DNA of 36,500 bases from the NCBI GenBank assembly GCA_027063595.1, contig JAMORJ010000052.1, forward strand, positions 1 to 36,500. Reading direction: 5' to 3'. Positions 1 to 7,154 of the stretch are shown in pieces (position 1 is the stretch's first letter; each line of letters opens with the position of its first letter). The notes beneath the pieces were generated by a model, which saw nothing but the letters and a program-made list of their open reading frames with translations, searched no databases and was not told the origin of the DNA. The DNA comes from Nautiliaceae bacterium (GTDB taxonomy: Bacteria; Campylobacterota; Campylobacteria; Campylobacterales; Nautiliaceae). The position numbers and the translations under genes were made by a program.

Positions 1-22
1 CATAAGCTGCCTCTAAAAACAT
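1..22 (-). CDS. Partial CDS, first seven codons of the next operon gene
   Basis: On the minus strand a GGGGAGAT Shine-Dalgarno sequence (positions 23-30) precedes an ATG at 22-20, and the frame reads M-F-L-E-A-A-Y before leaving the window. It begins 9 bases after the stop of the preceding small gene, so it is probably the next gene of the operon that starts at 1709. Too little is visible to assign a family. The start rests on the strong ribosome binding site and the co-directional spacing. Confidence 0.5.
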
Positions 23-31
23 ATCTCCCCT

Positions 32-349
32 TTACCAATCGTTCCAAGAGTGAACTTTTTTAATAATTTGAAGTCCATCAATTTCGCTAATTGCAGAAAA
101 ACCCACATCTTGAAGATACTCTTCATTAAATCTTACAAGAGAAATAATATAACCCCCATTTCTAAGAGCCCTAAAATATGGTTTAATATCTTCTTTTTTA
201 TCGAGAATAATAAAATGAAAATATCTTTTATAATTAACTTCATTATCAATTAACTCGGCATCTCTAAAAATTTCTTTATTTGTTGTAGCAATTATTGGAT
301 TATCGCCTTTAGCTACACTATCAATAATTTGATTAATTAACTTTTCCAT
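32..349 (-). CDS. Small protein of unknown function
   Basis: This 105-residue soluble protein has no signal peptide, membrane segment or cysteine cluster. I do not recognise a family with confidence. The middle section (residues about 45-75, with F-R-A-L-R-N-G-G-Y-I-I-S-L) faintly resembles the late strand region of Rossmann-like methyltransferases, but no SAM-binding glycine loop is present, so that is not a call. The ATG at 349 follows an AGGAG at 6-base spacing that overlaps the stop of the upstream gene. It is the fourth gene of a tight minus-strand operon with two FTR-like iron-sulfur proteins, which is the only functional clue. Confidence 0.7.
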   Translation of the reverse strand: MEKLINQIIDSVAKGDNPIIATTNKEIFRDAELIDNEVNYKRYFHFIILDKKEDIKPYFRALRNGGYIISLVRFNEEYLQDVGFSAISEIDGLQIIKKVHSWNDW

Positions 350-358
350 TCTAAACTC

Positions 359-649
359 CTAAATCGTACCGTAAGAATAAAGTTCTTTAAACAAAAACGC
401 TTCAACTATTTCGTTTATACTCATTTCTCTTGGAGTTATTAAAGGCTCAGCTCCCATTTCCAAAAAATCAAAAACATATTCTTCCTTTGGAGTTATAAAA
501 AAATGAACATTTCCAAGCAAATCCTCACGAGTTTTAACATATTCTATTTTTTTAATTTCTCCATTTTCCAAAAACACTTTGGCAAACTTTTCAGCATCAC
601 TACTTGGAACGCATATTTCATCCTTTATAGGAATTCCCAATACAAACAT
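359..649 (-). CDS. Small protein, possibly NifX/NifB-cofactor-domain-like
   Basis: The longest ORF starts at a TTG (661), but the ATG at 649 has a textbook GGAGGGGG directly upstream (651-658), so the protein is 96 residues beginning M-F-V-L-G-I-P-I. The layout (IPI strand followed by a short basic/acidic segment, then a late M-G-A-E-P-L strand and an S-I-N-E-I-V-E-A-F helix) is reminiscent of the dinitrogenase iron-molybdenum cofactor (NifX/NafY-like) fold, whose members bind metal clusters. That resemblance is judged by eye and is weak. It lies 12 bases downstream of the FTR-rhodanese fusion gene and is surely co-transcribed with it. No cysteine-rich motif is visible apart from a single Cys near the N terminus. 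Confidence 0.65.
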   Translation of the reverse strand: MFVLGIPIKDEICVPSSDAEKFAKVFLENGEIKKIEYVKTREDLLGNVHFFITPKEEYVFDFLEMGAEPLITPREMSINEIVEAFLFKELYSYGTI

Positions 650-661
650 ATCCCCCTCCAA

Positions 662-1375
662 CTATCCTCTTTCTATTTCTCCAAAATAATCAGCTATACC
701 ATAAGTTAAATTTCCTACTTTATCAAATCCCAATTGCTGTTGTAAAACCCTTTGTAAATACCCGCTTCTACTGCCAACATGACAATAAATTATAATTCTT
801 TTATCCTTAAGTTTCATCCACTCATCCAGTTCAAATTGAACTCTACTTATTGGAAGCAATTTATCAGTTCCCTTAATTCTCATCATTTGATGCTCAAACG
901 GTTCTCTTATGTCAATTAATTCAAAATCAACAAGTCCTTTTTCTCTTGCTTTAAGAAGCACTTCAAGTTCCTCTCCTAATAATTGATCTTTTTTTAACAA
1001 ATCTTGAATGTTACTATCTATTTCAATTTTATTTTCTTTTTTATTTCTAGATTTATCTAAATAATCTTTAGAGCAAAAAAGCCCACAATGACAAACTCCC
1101 TCATTCGGAATTTCAATTTCTATTGCCTGTTTACAAGGACAAATCCTATTATCTACGCTCTTATATTTTCCATCAACTTCTTCTACTACAAAACAAGGAC
1201 AAAAATATCTGCCATATTTAATTTTATTAACCGTTAATCCTTTTAAAACTCTCTCTACTACCTCTTCGTTTGGATTAAATTCCCAACCAAATTGTTTTAA
1301 AACTTTATGCGCAAATTTTTCGGTCTTTACAAATTCTTGCTGAAACTCAGGAGAATTTACATCAACCGTTTTCAT
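662..1375 (-). CDS. FTR catalytic-subunit-like domain fused to rhodanese
   Basis: Residues 1-105 form a ferredoxin-thioredoxin reductase catalytic (FTRc) domain with the family cysteine signature CPC (59-61), CPC (79-81) and CHC (95-97), plus an extra Cys101. In characterised FTR these cysteines hold a [4Fe-4S] cluster next to a redox-active disulfide. After a Lys-rich linker (about 105-130), residues 130-237 form a rhodanese domain with the active-site loop C-H-V-G-S-R (Cys198), expected to carry a persulfide. The fusion suggests electrons from an iron-sulfur disulfide reductase acting on a sulfurtransferase persulfide or disulfide; that is inference. The ATG at 1375 has AAGGAG at 6 bases and overlaps the stop of a single-domain paralogue by 14 bp. 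No FTR variable subunit is present nearby. Confidence 0.88.
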   Translation of the reverse strand: MKTVDVNSPEFQQEFVKTEKFAHKVLKQFGWEFNPNEEVVERVLKGLTVNKIKYGRYFCPCFVVEEVDGKYKSVDNRICPCKQAIEIEIPNEGVCHCGLFCSKDYLDKSRNKKENKIEIDSNIQDLLKKDQLLGEELEVLLKAREKGLVDFELIDIREPFEHQMMRIKGTDKLLPISRVQFELDEWMKLKDKRIIIYCHVGSRSGYLQRVLQQQLGFDKVGNLTYGIADYFGEIERG

Positions 1376-1709
1376 TTAGCTCCTTTTTTATCTCTTCGCA
1401 TTTATTCGGATTACAAAAAATTCCACAATGACAACATCCTTCTTTTACTTCATGTTCGATTGCTGGTTTACAAGGGCAAATTCTATCATCTTTATCTCCC
1501 ATTGGAATAAAACAAGGACAATATCTTTTACCATACATTAATTTATTTCTCGTAAGTCCCAAAACTATTGCATCATACACTTCTTTATTTGGATTTATGC
1601 ACCATCCAAATTGCTTTACTACTTTTTCTACAAATTTTTTAGTTTTTTCTTCTTCAAGCTTAAATTCTTCAGAATTCATATCAACTTCAGCTCTTTTTGG
1701 CTCTAACAT
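1362..1709 (-). CDS. Ferredoxin-thioredoxin reductase catalytic subunit-like protein
   Basis: This 115-residue single-domain protein is clearly paralogous to the N-terminal half of the following gene: both share the Q-F-G-W ... N-P-N helix region and then CPC (64-66), CPC (78-80) and C-CHC (92-95), with a further Cys99. The family (FTRc/FTRB) reduces a disulfide through a [4Fe-4S] cluster using ferredoxin in chloroplasts and related donors in other bacteria. Spacing between the cysteine pairs differs from the plant type (11 and 12 residues here against 16 and 8), so partner specificity is probably different. It is the first gene of the minus-strand operon, with an ATG at 1709, AAAGGAG upstream and a -10 box at 1730-1735. 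Confidence 0.88.
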   Translation of the reverse strand: MLEPKRAEVDMNSEEFKLEEEKTKKFVEKVVKQFGWCINPNKEVYDAIVLGLTRNKLMYGKRYCPCFIPMGDKDDRICPCKPAIEHEVKEGCCHCGIFCNPNKCEEIKKELNENG

Positions 1710-1729
1710 TTAGTCTCCTTTTTTATTTG

Positions 1730-1735
1730 ATTTTA
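1730..1735 (-). promoter_or_regulatory. -10 box, FTR-like operon promoter
   Basis: On the minus strand the hexamer TAAAAT is followed by six bases and then an A-tract merging into AAAGGAG and the ATG at 1709. No clear -35 is visible, as is usual for Campylobacterota housekeeping promoters. The predicted leader is under 20 nt. Confidence 0.5.
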
Positions 1736-1849
1736 CCAAAAATTTAGAAAAAAGAAAATTTTTATTTATTAAGCAAAATTTCATTGTTAAACTGTTTAGT
1801 TTTTAATCAATACATCAAAAGTTAAAAAACTACTTGTTGAGGTTTTTGT

Positions 1850-1855
1850 TATAAT
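1850..1855 (+). promoter_or_regulatory. -10 box, NtrC-like gene promoter
   Basis: TATAAT, six bases (TTCATC), then AAAAAGG, which is the Shine-Dalgarno sequence of the ATG at 1874. A T-rich stretch with TTGTT-like elements precedes it. The start of transcription should fall in or just before the A-tract, giving a leader of about 12 nt. Confidence 0.6.
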
Positions 1856-1873
1856 TTCATCAAAAAGGTGATT

Positions 1874-2545
1874 ATGTTTTTAGCAAAATCCTCTTATCTT
1901 CAAAAAATAAAAAATATAGCCAATATGTGTAAAGAAATGAAAATTAATGTATATATATGGGGAGAGAGAGGAGTTGGAAAAACTTTTTTGGCAAAATATA
2001 TCTCTCCAAATGCTATTATAAATCCCAAAACTCCCACCATAAAACCTATAATAATCGAAGATTTTGACAAAAATCCTTTTATCGAAACAAAAAACTCCTT
2101 TATAGTGGCTACTGGCTCAAAGCCACTTAGCAAGGAAAAACTAAAAAAATATTTTATTATGGACATAGAACTAAAACCTCTAAAAGAACACCCAGAAGAT
2201 ATAGAAGAATTTATAAAACTCTTTAGCAAACAGGCAAAAAAGGAATTAAAAATAGACAAAGAAATAAAAATATCAACTCCAGATATTAGCGAAAATTTAA
2301 ATTCCCTAAAAAGACAAATCTACACTCAGTTATTAATGCCTCAAAGCAAAAAAGAAATTTTTAAACTTCTACAAAATTTTTATGCACAAAGCGAAAACAT
2401 AACATATGAAGAAGAAATAAACAATTTCGAAAGAGCTCTTTTTAGCGCAATGAAAATAAAATACAAAAGCAAACTTCAAATTGCCAAACAAATAAAAATA
2501 AATAGAGTAACTCTTACAAAAAAAATGAAGGCTTTGAATGTTTGA
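1874..2545 (+). CDS. Truncated NtrC-like AAA+ ATPase with Fis-type HTH
   Basis: The longest ORF starts at a GTG (1868), but that codon sits inside the Shine-Dalgarno AAGG; the ATG at 1874 is correctly spaced, giving 223 residues. A Walker A loop G-E-R-G-V-G-K-T lies at about residues 30-37, and the C terminus (about 190-223) looks like the Fis-type helix-turn-helix of NtrC proteins. The AAA+ core is much shorter than the usual 240 residues: I cannot find the GAFTGA loop that contacts sigma-54, nor a receiver domain. It may therefore be a regulator that no longer activates sigma-54, or a partner ATPase. Its stop overlaps the start of the PAS protein by 8 bp, so the two are translationally coupled. 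Confidence 0.75.
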   Translation: MFLAKSSYLQKIKNIANMCKEMKINVYIWGERGVGKTFLAKYISPNAIINPKTPTIKPIIIEDFDKNPFIETKNSFIVATGSKPLSKEKLKKYFIMDIELKPLKEHPEDIEEFIKLFSKQAKKELKIDKEIKISTPDISENLNSLKRQIYTQLLMPQSKKEIFKLLQNFYAQSENITYEEEINNFERALFSAMKIKYKSKLQIAKQIKINRVTLTKKMKALNV

Positions 2546-3200
2546 ATTCTGGTGCGAATGGGACATTAATCCTCTAATAATTTTTGACGAAAAAGGAAAT
2601 ATTAAATACTGTAATCAAGAAGCCGAAATTTTTTTATCCTACATTAACAAAAAAGAAGTTTATCAATTTGTCATTACAAACGCTCCAAATAAAAAAGGAA
2701 TAAAAACCAAATTTGAAACAGTAAAATTTAAAGATTTCGAATTTATGGGATATAGCATAGGATATCAAAACAACAACGAAATTGGAGTCAGATTTTTTAT
2801 AAACACAAATCTAAAAATAATAGAACCTACCAATCTAGAAAAAATAGAGCTTCCAAAACTTTTAAACTTTATAAACGAATACATAAATTTAAAGCAAAAT
2901 ACCAAAATCTCCATGATATTTGACCCATCTATTCCGCCAATTATGGCAAATAAAAAAGAAATTCTAAATACAATCTTCGAAATACTCGAAGATCAAAAAG
3001 AAGCAAAAATTTCAACCAAAATTCAAATTGGAGAATATATAAAAATAAAAAGTAAAAAATATCCCATTATAGAAATAGAAATAAATACACCACTTAAAAA
3101 GAAAATAAAATCTCCCTTTTTTGAGATAATAAACAAAGAAAACGGATACATTTTAAAAATTCCAATGATTAAGGAAGACAATGAAACTAATAATTCTTGA
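2538..3200 (+). CDS. PAS-domain protein resembling a decayed sensor kinase
   Basis: Residues 10-90 look like a PAS domain (P-L-I-I-F-D-E-K-G-N-I-K-Y-C-N). Residues about 100-215 follow the length and strand/helix order of an NtrB-like dimerisation plus ATPase region, but I find no conserved phospho-acceptor histidine with its E/D neighbour and no N, G1 or G2 boxes. Catalytic activity is unlikely by sequence; a sensory or scaffolding role with the upstream ATPase is inferred. The gene overlaps its neighbours on both sides (8 bp with the ATPase, 20 bp with the exonuclease). AAGG at 2527-2530 serves the ATG at 2538. Confidence 0.65.
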   Translation: MFEFWCEWDINPLIIFDEKGNIKYCNQEAEIFLSYINKKEVYQFVITNAPNKKGIKTKFETVKFKDFEFMGYSIGYQNNNEIGVRFFINTNLKIIEPTNLEKIELPKLLNFINEYINLKQNTKISMIFDPSIPPIMANKKEILNTIFEILEDQKEAKISTKIQIGEYIKIKSKKYPIIEIEINTPLKKKIKSPFFEIINKENGYILKIPMIKEDNETNNS

Positions 3201-4062
3201 TACGGAAACAACTGGAAATAAAGAAAAAGATAGAATTTGCCAATTAAGCTATATAGTAATGAACGAAAATTTCGAAATAGAAGAAATACATAATGATCTT
3301 GTTAAACCTCCAGTGCCAATTTCGTTTGAAGCAATGGCAGTTCATCACATAACAAATGAAATGGTTGAAAATAAACCGGAAATTAAATCAACTACATCTT
3401 TTAACAAATTAAAAGAATTAAACTCTAGCAATAATATAGCAATTATTCACAACTCAGCTTTTGATTTGGATATGCTAAAAAAAGAAGATTTTAACCCAAA
3501 TTTTAAATTAATAGATACTTTTAGAGTTTTAAAACACTTATTTCCCGAAGGGAAATACTCTCTTCAATACAATAGATACGCCTTAGGGCTTTATAAAAAA
3601 GAAGAAAAAATTTGTAAAAAATACAATATCCAAATAAATCCTCACGATGCTCTTGGAGATGTAGTAGTTTTAGCGCTTTTAGTAGAATACTTAATAAAAG
3701 AAATGAACAAAAGCATAGAAGAATTAATTGAACTTACAAAAAAACCTATAATTTACGACAAATTCTATTTTGGTCAATACAAACACAAAAAAATTAAAGA
3801 AGTTATCATTCAAAACCCAGACTATATAGAATTTTTATTAACAAGCGCAGATATAGAGCCAGACGTGAGATATTCTATAGAGCATTATTTAAAAAATTTA
3901 GATGAACCTATGCAATTTAGATTTAGAAATGGAAAATATAAAGGAATGCTTGTAGAAGACGTAGCGGCTATCGATATGCCATATCTTTCGTGGGCTTATC
4001 ATAACATGAAAATGGGCAAATGGATGAGAAAAAGAATTGGAGAAATACTTGGTAAAAACTAA
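3181..4062 (+). CDS. DEDDh 3'-5' exonuclease, DnaQ/ExoX-like, with two C-terminal repeats
   Basis: The N-terminal 175 residues are an RNase T/DnaQ-type exonuclease with all three Exo motifs: D-T-E-T-T-G (Asp7, Glu9), H-N-S-A-F-D (Asp95) and H-D-A-L-G-D (His155, Asp160). The C terminus holds two copies of a short module, around 195-225 (F-G-Q-Y-K-H-K-K) and 246-278 (F-R-N-G-K-Y-K-G-M), matching the small exodeoxyribonuclease X C-terminal type, F-x-x-G-K-Y-K-G followed by P-x-Y-L-x-W. This is unlike a polymerase III epsilon subunit and more like a repair or cleanup nuclease. It is the last gene of the plus-strand trio, with SD AAGGAAG, and its 3' end overlaps livF on the opposite strand by 4 bp. 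Confidence 0.88.
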   Translation: MKLIILDTETTGNKEKDRICQLSYIVMNENFEIEEIHNDLVKPPVPISFEAMAVHHITNEMVENKPEIKSTTSFNKLKELNSSNNIAIIHNSAFDLDMLKKEDFNPNFKLIDTFRVLKHLFPEGKYSLQYNRYALGLYKKEEKICKKYNIQINPHDALGDVVVLALLVEYLIKEMNKSIEELIELTKKPIIYDKFYFGQYKHKKIKEVIIQNPDYIEFLLTSADIEPDVRYSIEHYLKNLDEPMQFRFRNGKYKGMLVEDVAAIDMPYLSWAYHNMKMGKWMRKRIGEILGKN

Positions 4063-4757
4063 CCTCCAAGATATTTTTTCTTAACTTCTTCGCTTTGAAG
4101 CAACGCTTTTGCATTATCTTCAAGAACTATTTTTCCATTTTCCATTACATACCCGCGATGAGCGATTTTTAAAGCGGCCGCTGCGTTTTGCTCTACTAGC
4201 AAAATCGTTACATCTTCTTCCTCATTTAATCTAATTAAAATTTCAAATACTTCTTTGACAATTTTTGGGGCAAGCCCTAAACTTGGCTCATCAAGCACAA
4301 GCATCTTAGGCTCACTCATTAATGCTCTTGCTATTGCAAGCATTTGTTGTTCACCACCGCTTAAACTTCCTCCAAAAGTATTTCTTTTTTCTTTTAATCT
4401 TGGAAACATTTCATACATTTTATCTCTTAAAATTTCAAAATTTTCATCATTTAAATAAGCACCTATTCTTAAATTCTCTTCCACCGTCAAGTTAATAAAA
4501 ATTTTCCTACCTTCTGGTACTAAAGAAAGTCCCCTTTTTACAATTAAATGAGTAGGAAGTTTTGAAATATCCCCTTCTACAAATTCAACAAATCCTTCTT
4601 TTTTTACTAAATTAAATATAGCATTTAAAGTTGAAGTTTTTCCAGCCCCGTTAGCTCCAATAATAGTTACAATCTCTTTTGCTTTTACATCAAAACTAAT
4701 CCCTCTTACGGCTTCAATTACTCCATATTTTACTTTTAAATCTTTAACCTTCAACAT
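4059..4757 (-). CDS. livF: Branched-chain amino acid-type ABC transporter ATPase LivF
   Basis: This 232-residue ABC ATPase has Walker A G-A-N-G-A-G-K-T (34-41), the signature L-S-G-G-E-Q-Q (about 133-139) and Walker B L-V-L-D-E-P. The V-P-E-G-R-K-I-F motif after the Q-loop is a hallmark of LivF. In the family it pairs with LivG and membrane proteins LivH and LivM to import leucine, isoleucine and valine or related substrates such as urea or amides. Here it follows livG with a 14 bp overlap, but no permease or binding protein lies in the window, so the substrate is open. The ATG at 4757 has AGGAG at 7 bases. Confidence 0.9.
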   Translation of the reverse strand: MLKVKDLKVKYGVIEAVRGISFDVKAKEIVTIIGANGAGKTSTLNAIFNLVKKEGFVEFVEGDISKLPTHLIVKRGLSLVPEGRKIFINLTVEENLRIGAYLNDENFEILRDKMYEMFPRLKEKRNTFGGSLSGGEQQMLAIARALMSEPKMLVLDEPSLGLAPKIVKEVFEILIRLNEEEDVTILLVEQNAAAALKIAHRGYVMENGKIVLEDNAKALLQSEEVKKKYLGG

Positions 4758-5511
4758 CGATATCTCCTAAATAAGCCTTAATTACCGCCTCATCTTTCAT
4801 CATATCCGATGGTTTTCCTTCAAAAATAGTTTTACCATAATCTAACACAAGTACTCTATCGGCAATCTTTTGAACAAATTTCATATCATGCTCAATAAAA
4901 AGAATGGTTTTTTCTTTTTCTTCTCTTAAAGCAAATACGGTATCGGCAAGTTCATCAGTCTCTTTTGGATTCATACCGGCTGCTGGTTCATCAAGCAAAA
5001 GCAAATCAGGCTCTGTCGCTAAAGCTCTTGCTATTTCCACTTTCCTTTGATTTCCGTAACTAAGAGCGGTTGCGGGATAATTAGCATATTTTTCTATTTT
5101 TAAAAATCTTAAAATCTCATAAGCTTTTTCTTTATAAAGCGCTTCTTCTTTAAAAAATCTCGGGAATCTAAACATTGCTTCAAAAAAGTTATACTTATAA
5201 TGATTATGAAATCCTATCAATACATTTTCAAGAACGCTCATACTTTTAAAAAGCCTAATATTTTGAAAAGTTCTCGCTATTCCTTTTTGCACGATTTCTA
5301 CAGGCGAAAGTCCCGTAATTTCTTCGTCTTTAAAATATACATGTCCGCTTGTTGGTTTAATAACGCCGGTTATAATATTAAATAAAGTAGTTTTACCCGC
5401 TCCATTTGGTCCTATAAGCCCAAAAATCTCAAGCGGTTTTACCTGAAAACTAACATCTTTAATAGCCACTACTCCACCAAACTTTTTAGTAACTTTATCA
5501 ACCTTTAGCAT
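4744..5511 (-). CDS. livG: Branched-chain amino acid-type ABC transporter ATPase LivG
   Basis: This 255-residue ABC ATPase has Walker A G-P-N-G-A-G-K-T, the [12 protein letters not shown] block typical of LivG, signature L-S-Y-G-N-Q and Walker [14 protein letters not shown]. Length and motifs fit LivG rather than LivF, so the two genes together supply the heteromeric nucleotide-binding pair. Upstream it overlaps a flavoprotein gene by 14 bp instead of livM, so the cognate permeases must be encoded elsewhere. The ATG at 5511 follows AAAGGAA. Confidence 0.9.
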   Translation of the reverse strand: MLKVDKVTKKFGGVVAIKDVSFQVKPLEIFGLIGPNGAGKTTLFNIITGVIKPTSGHVYFKDEEITGLSPVEIVQKGIARTFQNIRLFKSMSVLENVLIGFHNHYKYNFFEAMFRFPRFFKEEALYKEKAYEILRFLKIEKYANYPATALSYGNQRKVEIARALATEPDLLLLDEPAAGMNPKETDELADTVFALREEKEKTILFIEHDMKFVQKIADRVLVLDYGKTIFEGKPSDMMKDEAVIKAYLGDIDVEG

Positions 5512-6577
5512 TTATTTCCTTTAAAAATTTTTCTCCTTCGCGCCTTGCCCATTTTATAAAAAGTCTTTTACTATCAAGTATTCCTAAATCTTTATTTTCC
5601 AAAATATGATTTTTTAAAGCTCTAGCACAAACAACTGCATTTGAAAATCCTCTTGCCCCCATTCCATTAATTACATAAAGCCCATCAACATAATCAAATT
5701 CTTTTGGAATTTCACCCTTTACTATATGCTTATGTTCTAACAACATTTCAATGTTTATTATTTTACCAATAACAGGAAAATAATCAATACTAGAAGCTCT
5801 AAATCCTCCTTTTATGTCCTCTATTTCAAATTCCTCTATTTTTATTATTTCGTTTGCTTTTTTTATAAGTTCATACGCTTCTTCTAAATTTTCCCTACAT
5901 TCTAAACAATCTCTTTTATGAGTGGCCCCAATTTTTAATACTCCATCAATTTCTCCAACCGAACAATTCTTATGATAAAAAATATCCAAATTACCATCTG
6001 CTTTATAATTACTACTTTCTATTCTCTCTCCCCAAATAGGACGAATCTTAATATAAGGAATATCAATTACACTTTCATATCCCGTAGCTAAAATCAAATT
6101 TTTTGCTTCAAGTTCATCATTTATTATCCAATTTTTTCTTTTATAAATTTTTTTAACTTCCATCTTTTTAAAATTTACTTTTATCTTTTCTCTAACTTCA
6201 GATGGATCAACTACGCTTCCTATCTCAAAGAAAAATCCACCATCCATCTTTTTAAAAGGTAAAGTAATCTCTTTTTCATATTTTTTAAATTTTTCAATAT
6301 CTCTTTTATCTCTTGGTAAAATCAAAACACCTTTTGTATTTGTATTAATTCCAACGCTTTTATAAAAATTTACAGCTTCCACTATACCACTATTTATAAA
6401 TTCCGTATATTTTGTATTAAAGCCTACTTTTGGAAACAAAAACGCTCCAGCCGCTCCGCTTGCTTTTTTTAAAATACCTTCTTTATCAATCAACAAAGTA
6501 TTAAATTCTCCTAATTCATATGCCATCAATAATCCGGCAATTCCTCCACCAATTATTACAAAATCAAAACACTTCAT
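5498..6577 (-). CDS. FAD-dependent oxidoreductase, MnmC oxidase-domain-like
   Basis: This 359-residue flavoprotein starts with the dinucleotide-binding loop G-G-G-I-A-G within the first 15 residues and has the DAO fold order. The C-terminal part (G-F-R-A-S-S-x-D-Y-F-P-V-I-G, then G-L-Y-V-I-N-G-M-G-A-R-G-F-S-N-A) closely resembles the FAD domain of MnmC, which oxidises carboxymethylaminomethyl-uridine at tRNA position 34. The MnmC methyltransferase half is absent. A generic DAO such as glycine oxidase remains the alternative. It is translationally coupled to the lipoprotein gene upstream (14 bp overlap) and to livG downstream. The Shine-Dalgarno sequence is weak (GAAG), consistent with coupled initiation. 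Confidence 0.72.
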   Translation of the reverse strand: MKCFDFVIIGGGIAGLLMAYELGEFNTLLIDKEGILKKASGAAGAFLFPKVGFNTKYTEFINSGIVEAVNFYKSVGINTNTKGVLILPRDKRDIEKFKKYEKEITLPFKKMDGGFFFEIGSVVDPSEVREKIKVNFKKMEVKKIYKRKNWIINDELEAKNLILATGYESVIDIPYIKIRPIWGERIESSNYKADGNLDIFYHKNCSVGEIDGVLKIGATHKRDCLECRENLEEAYELIKKANEIIKIEEFEIEDIKGGFRASSIDYFPVIGKIINIEMLLEHKHIVKGEIPKEFDYVDGLYVINGMGARGFSNAVVCARALKNHILENKDLGILDSKRLFIKWARREGEKFLKEINAKG

Positions 6578-7028
6578 CGTAAACTTCTTTTAATTTTTTA
6601 TCGGTTTTAAACAGAGATAAAAACTCTTTTTTAAAATTCTTCTTATTAACTTTAGCTCTAACATATAACACACCATTTGAATACCAACTTCCATCTTCCA
6701 TTGAATTTATTATTACATAACTTTTTATAAATTCTTTTATCTTTTGAATATTTTTCTTATCGTTTATACCAATTTTTCTTACAAATTCAGTAGCTTTTAA
6801 AGTAAGTTTATTAATAAGCTTATTTATTGCTATGGAATAAGCTTCTTCCTGTTTTAAAAAGGTAACCTTTTTTACTTTAAGTTTAACCACTGCTTCAAAA
6901 GGGGATTGATAACAAACCCACGAAGGAGCTTGAATACCTTGAATATAACAATCAATTTTTTTAATGTTATTGCTTAAAACGCCACATCCAATAATAACCA
7001 AATAAAAAACAAATAAAAACTTTTTCAT
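6564..7028 (-). CDS. LPP20-like outer-membrane lipoprotein
   Basis: The longest ORF starts at a TTG (7055) whose next codons are the -10 box, so it cannot be the start. The ATG at 7028 with AAAAGG upstream gives 154 residues. The N terminus is a lipoprotein signal: Lys-Lys, a hydrophobic stretch and the lipobox I-I-G-C, with the lipidated Cys at residue 15. The mature part has an A-P-S-W-V motif followed by an A-I-N-K-L-I-N-K-L helix, as in LPP20/FlgP-type lipoproteins; that assignment is by eye. Those families include motility-associated outer-membrane lipoproteins of Campylobacterota. First gene of the operon leading to livGF. Confidence 0.7.
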   Translation of the reverse strand: MKKFLFVFYLVIIGCGVLSNNIKKIDCYIQGIQAPSWVCYQSPFEAVVKLKVKKVTFLKQEEAYSIAINKLINKLTLKATEFVRKIGINDKKNIQKIKEFIKSYVIINSMEDGSWYSNGVLYVRAKVNKKNFKKEFLSLFKTDKKLKEVYDEVF

Positions 7029-7046
7029 AAAAAGCCTTTTAAAAGA

Positions 7047-7052
7047 ATTATA
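7047..7052 (-). promoter_or_regulatory. -10 box, lipoprotein-livGF operon promoter
   Basis: Minus strand TATAAT followed by six bases and AAAAGG, then the ATG at 7028. The same spacing recurs across the window. It shows that the upstream TTG-initiated reading is promoter DNA. Confidence 0.6.
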
Positions 7053-7110
7053 CAAAAACTATACAAAATTTTAATCATAAAAATTTTTAAAAGTCAATTT
7101 TTTTCTTTTA

Positions 7111-7123
7111 AGTGACAGGCACT
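7111..7123. repeat. Short palindrome AGTG-ACAGG-CACT in AT-only spacer
   Basis: A 4-bp inverted repeat with a 5-base loop, partly extended by flanking TTTAA/TTAAA, lies in the roughly 125 bp between the rpsI stop and the lipoprotein start. It stands out as the only GC-containing element there. No U-tract follows on either strand, so it is not a standard terminator. The rest of this spacer is A/T-rich and shows only the lipoprotein promoter. Confidence 0.45.
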
Positions 7124-7154
7124 ATTTAAAAACAAAAAAGAAAAAGAAAAAAAA

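Noticed and set aside
1900-2259. Minus-strand ORF of 119 codons opposite the NtrC-like gene
   Set aside because: Low-complexity Phe/Ser-rich complement of Lys/Glu codons; the plus-strand frame has a Walker A motif and Shine-Dalgarno sequence.
7111-7123. Palindrome considered as the rpsI terminator
   Set aside because: The stem is only 4 bp with a 5-base loop and is followed by A-rich, not T-rich, sequence on the minus strand.
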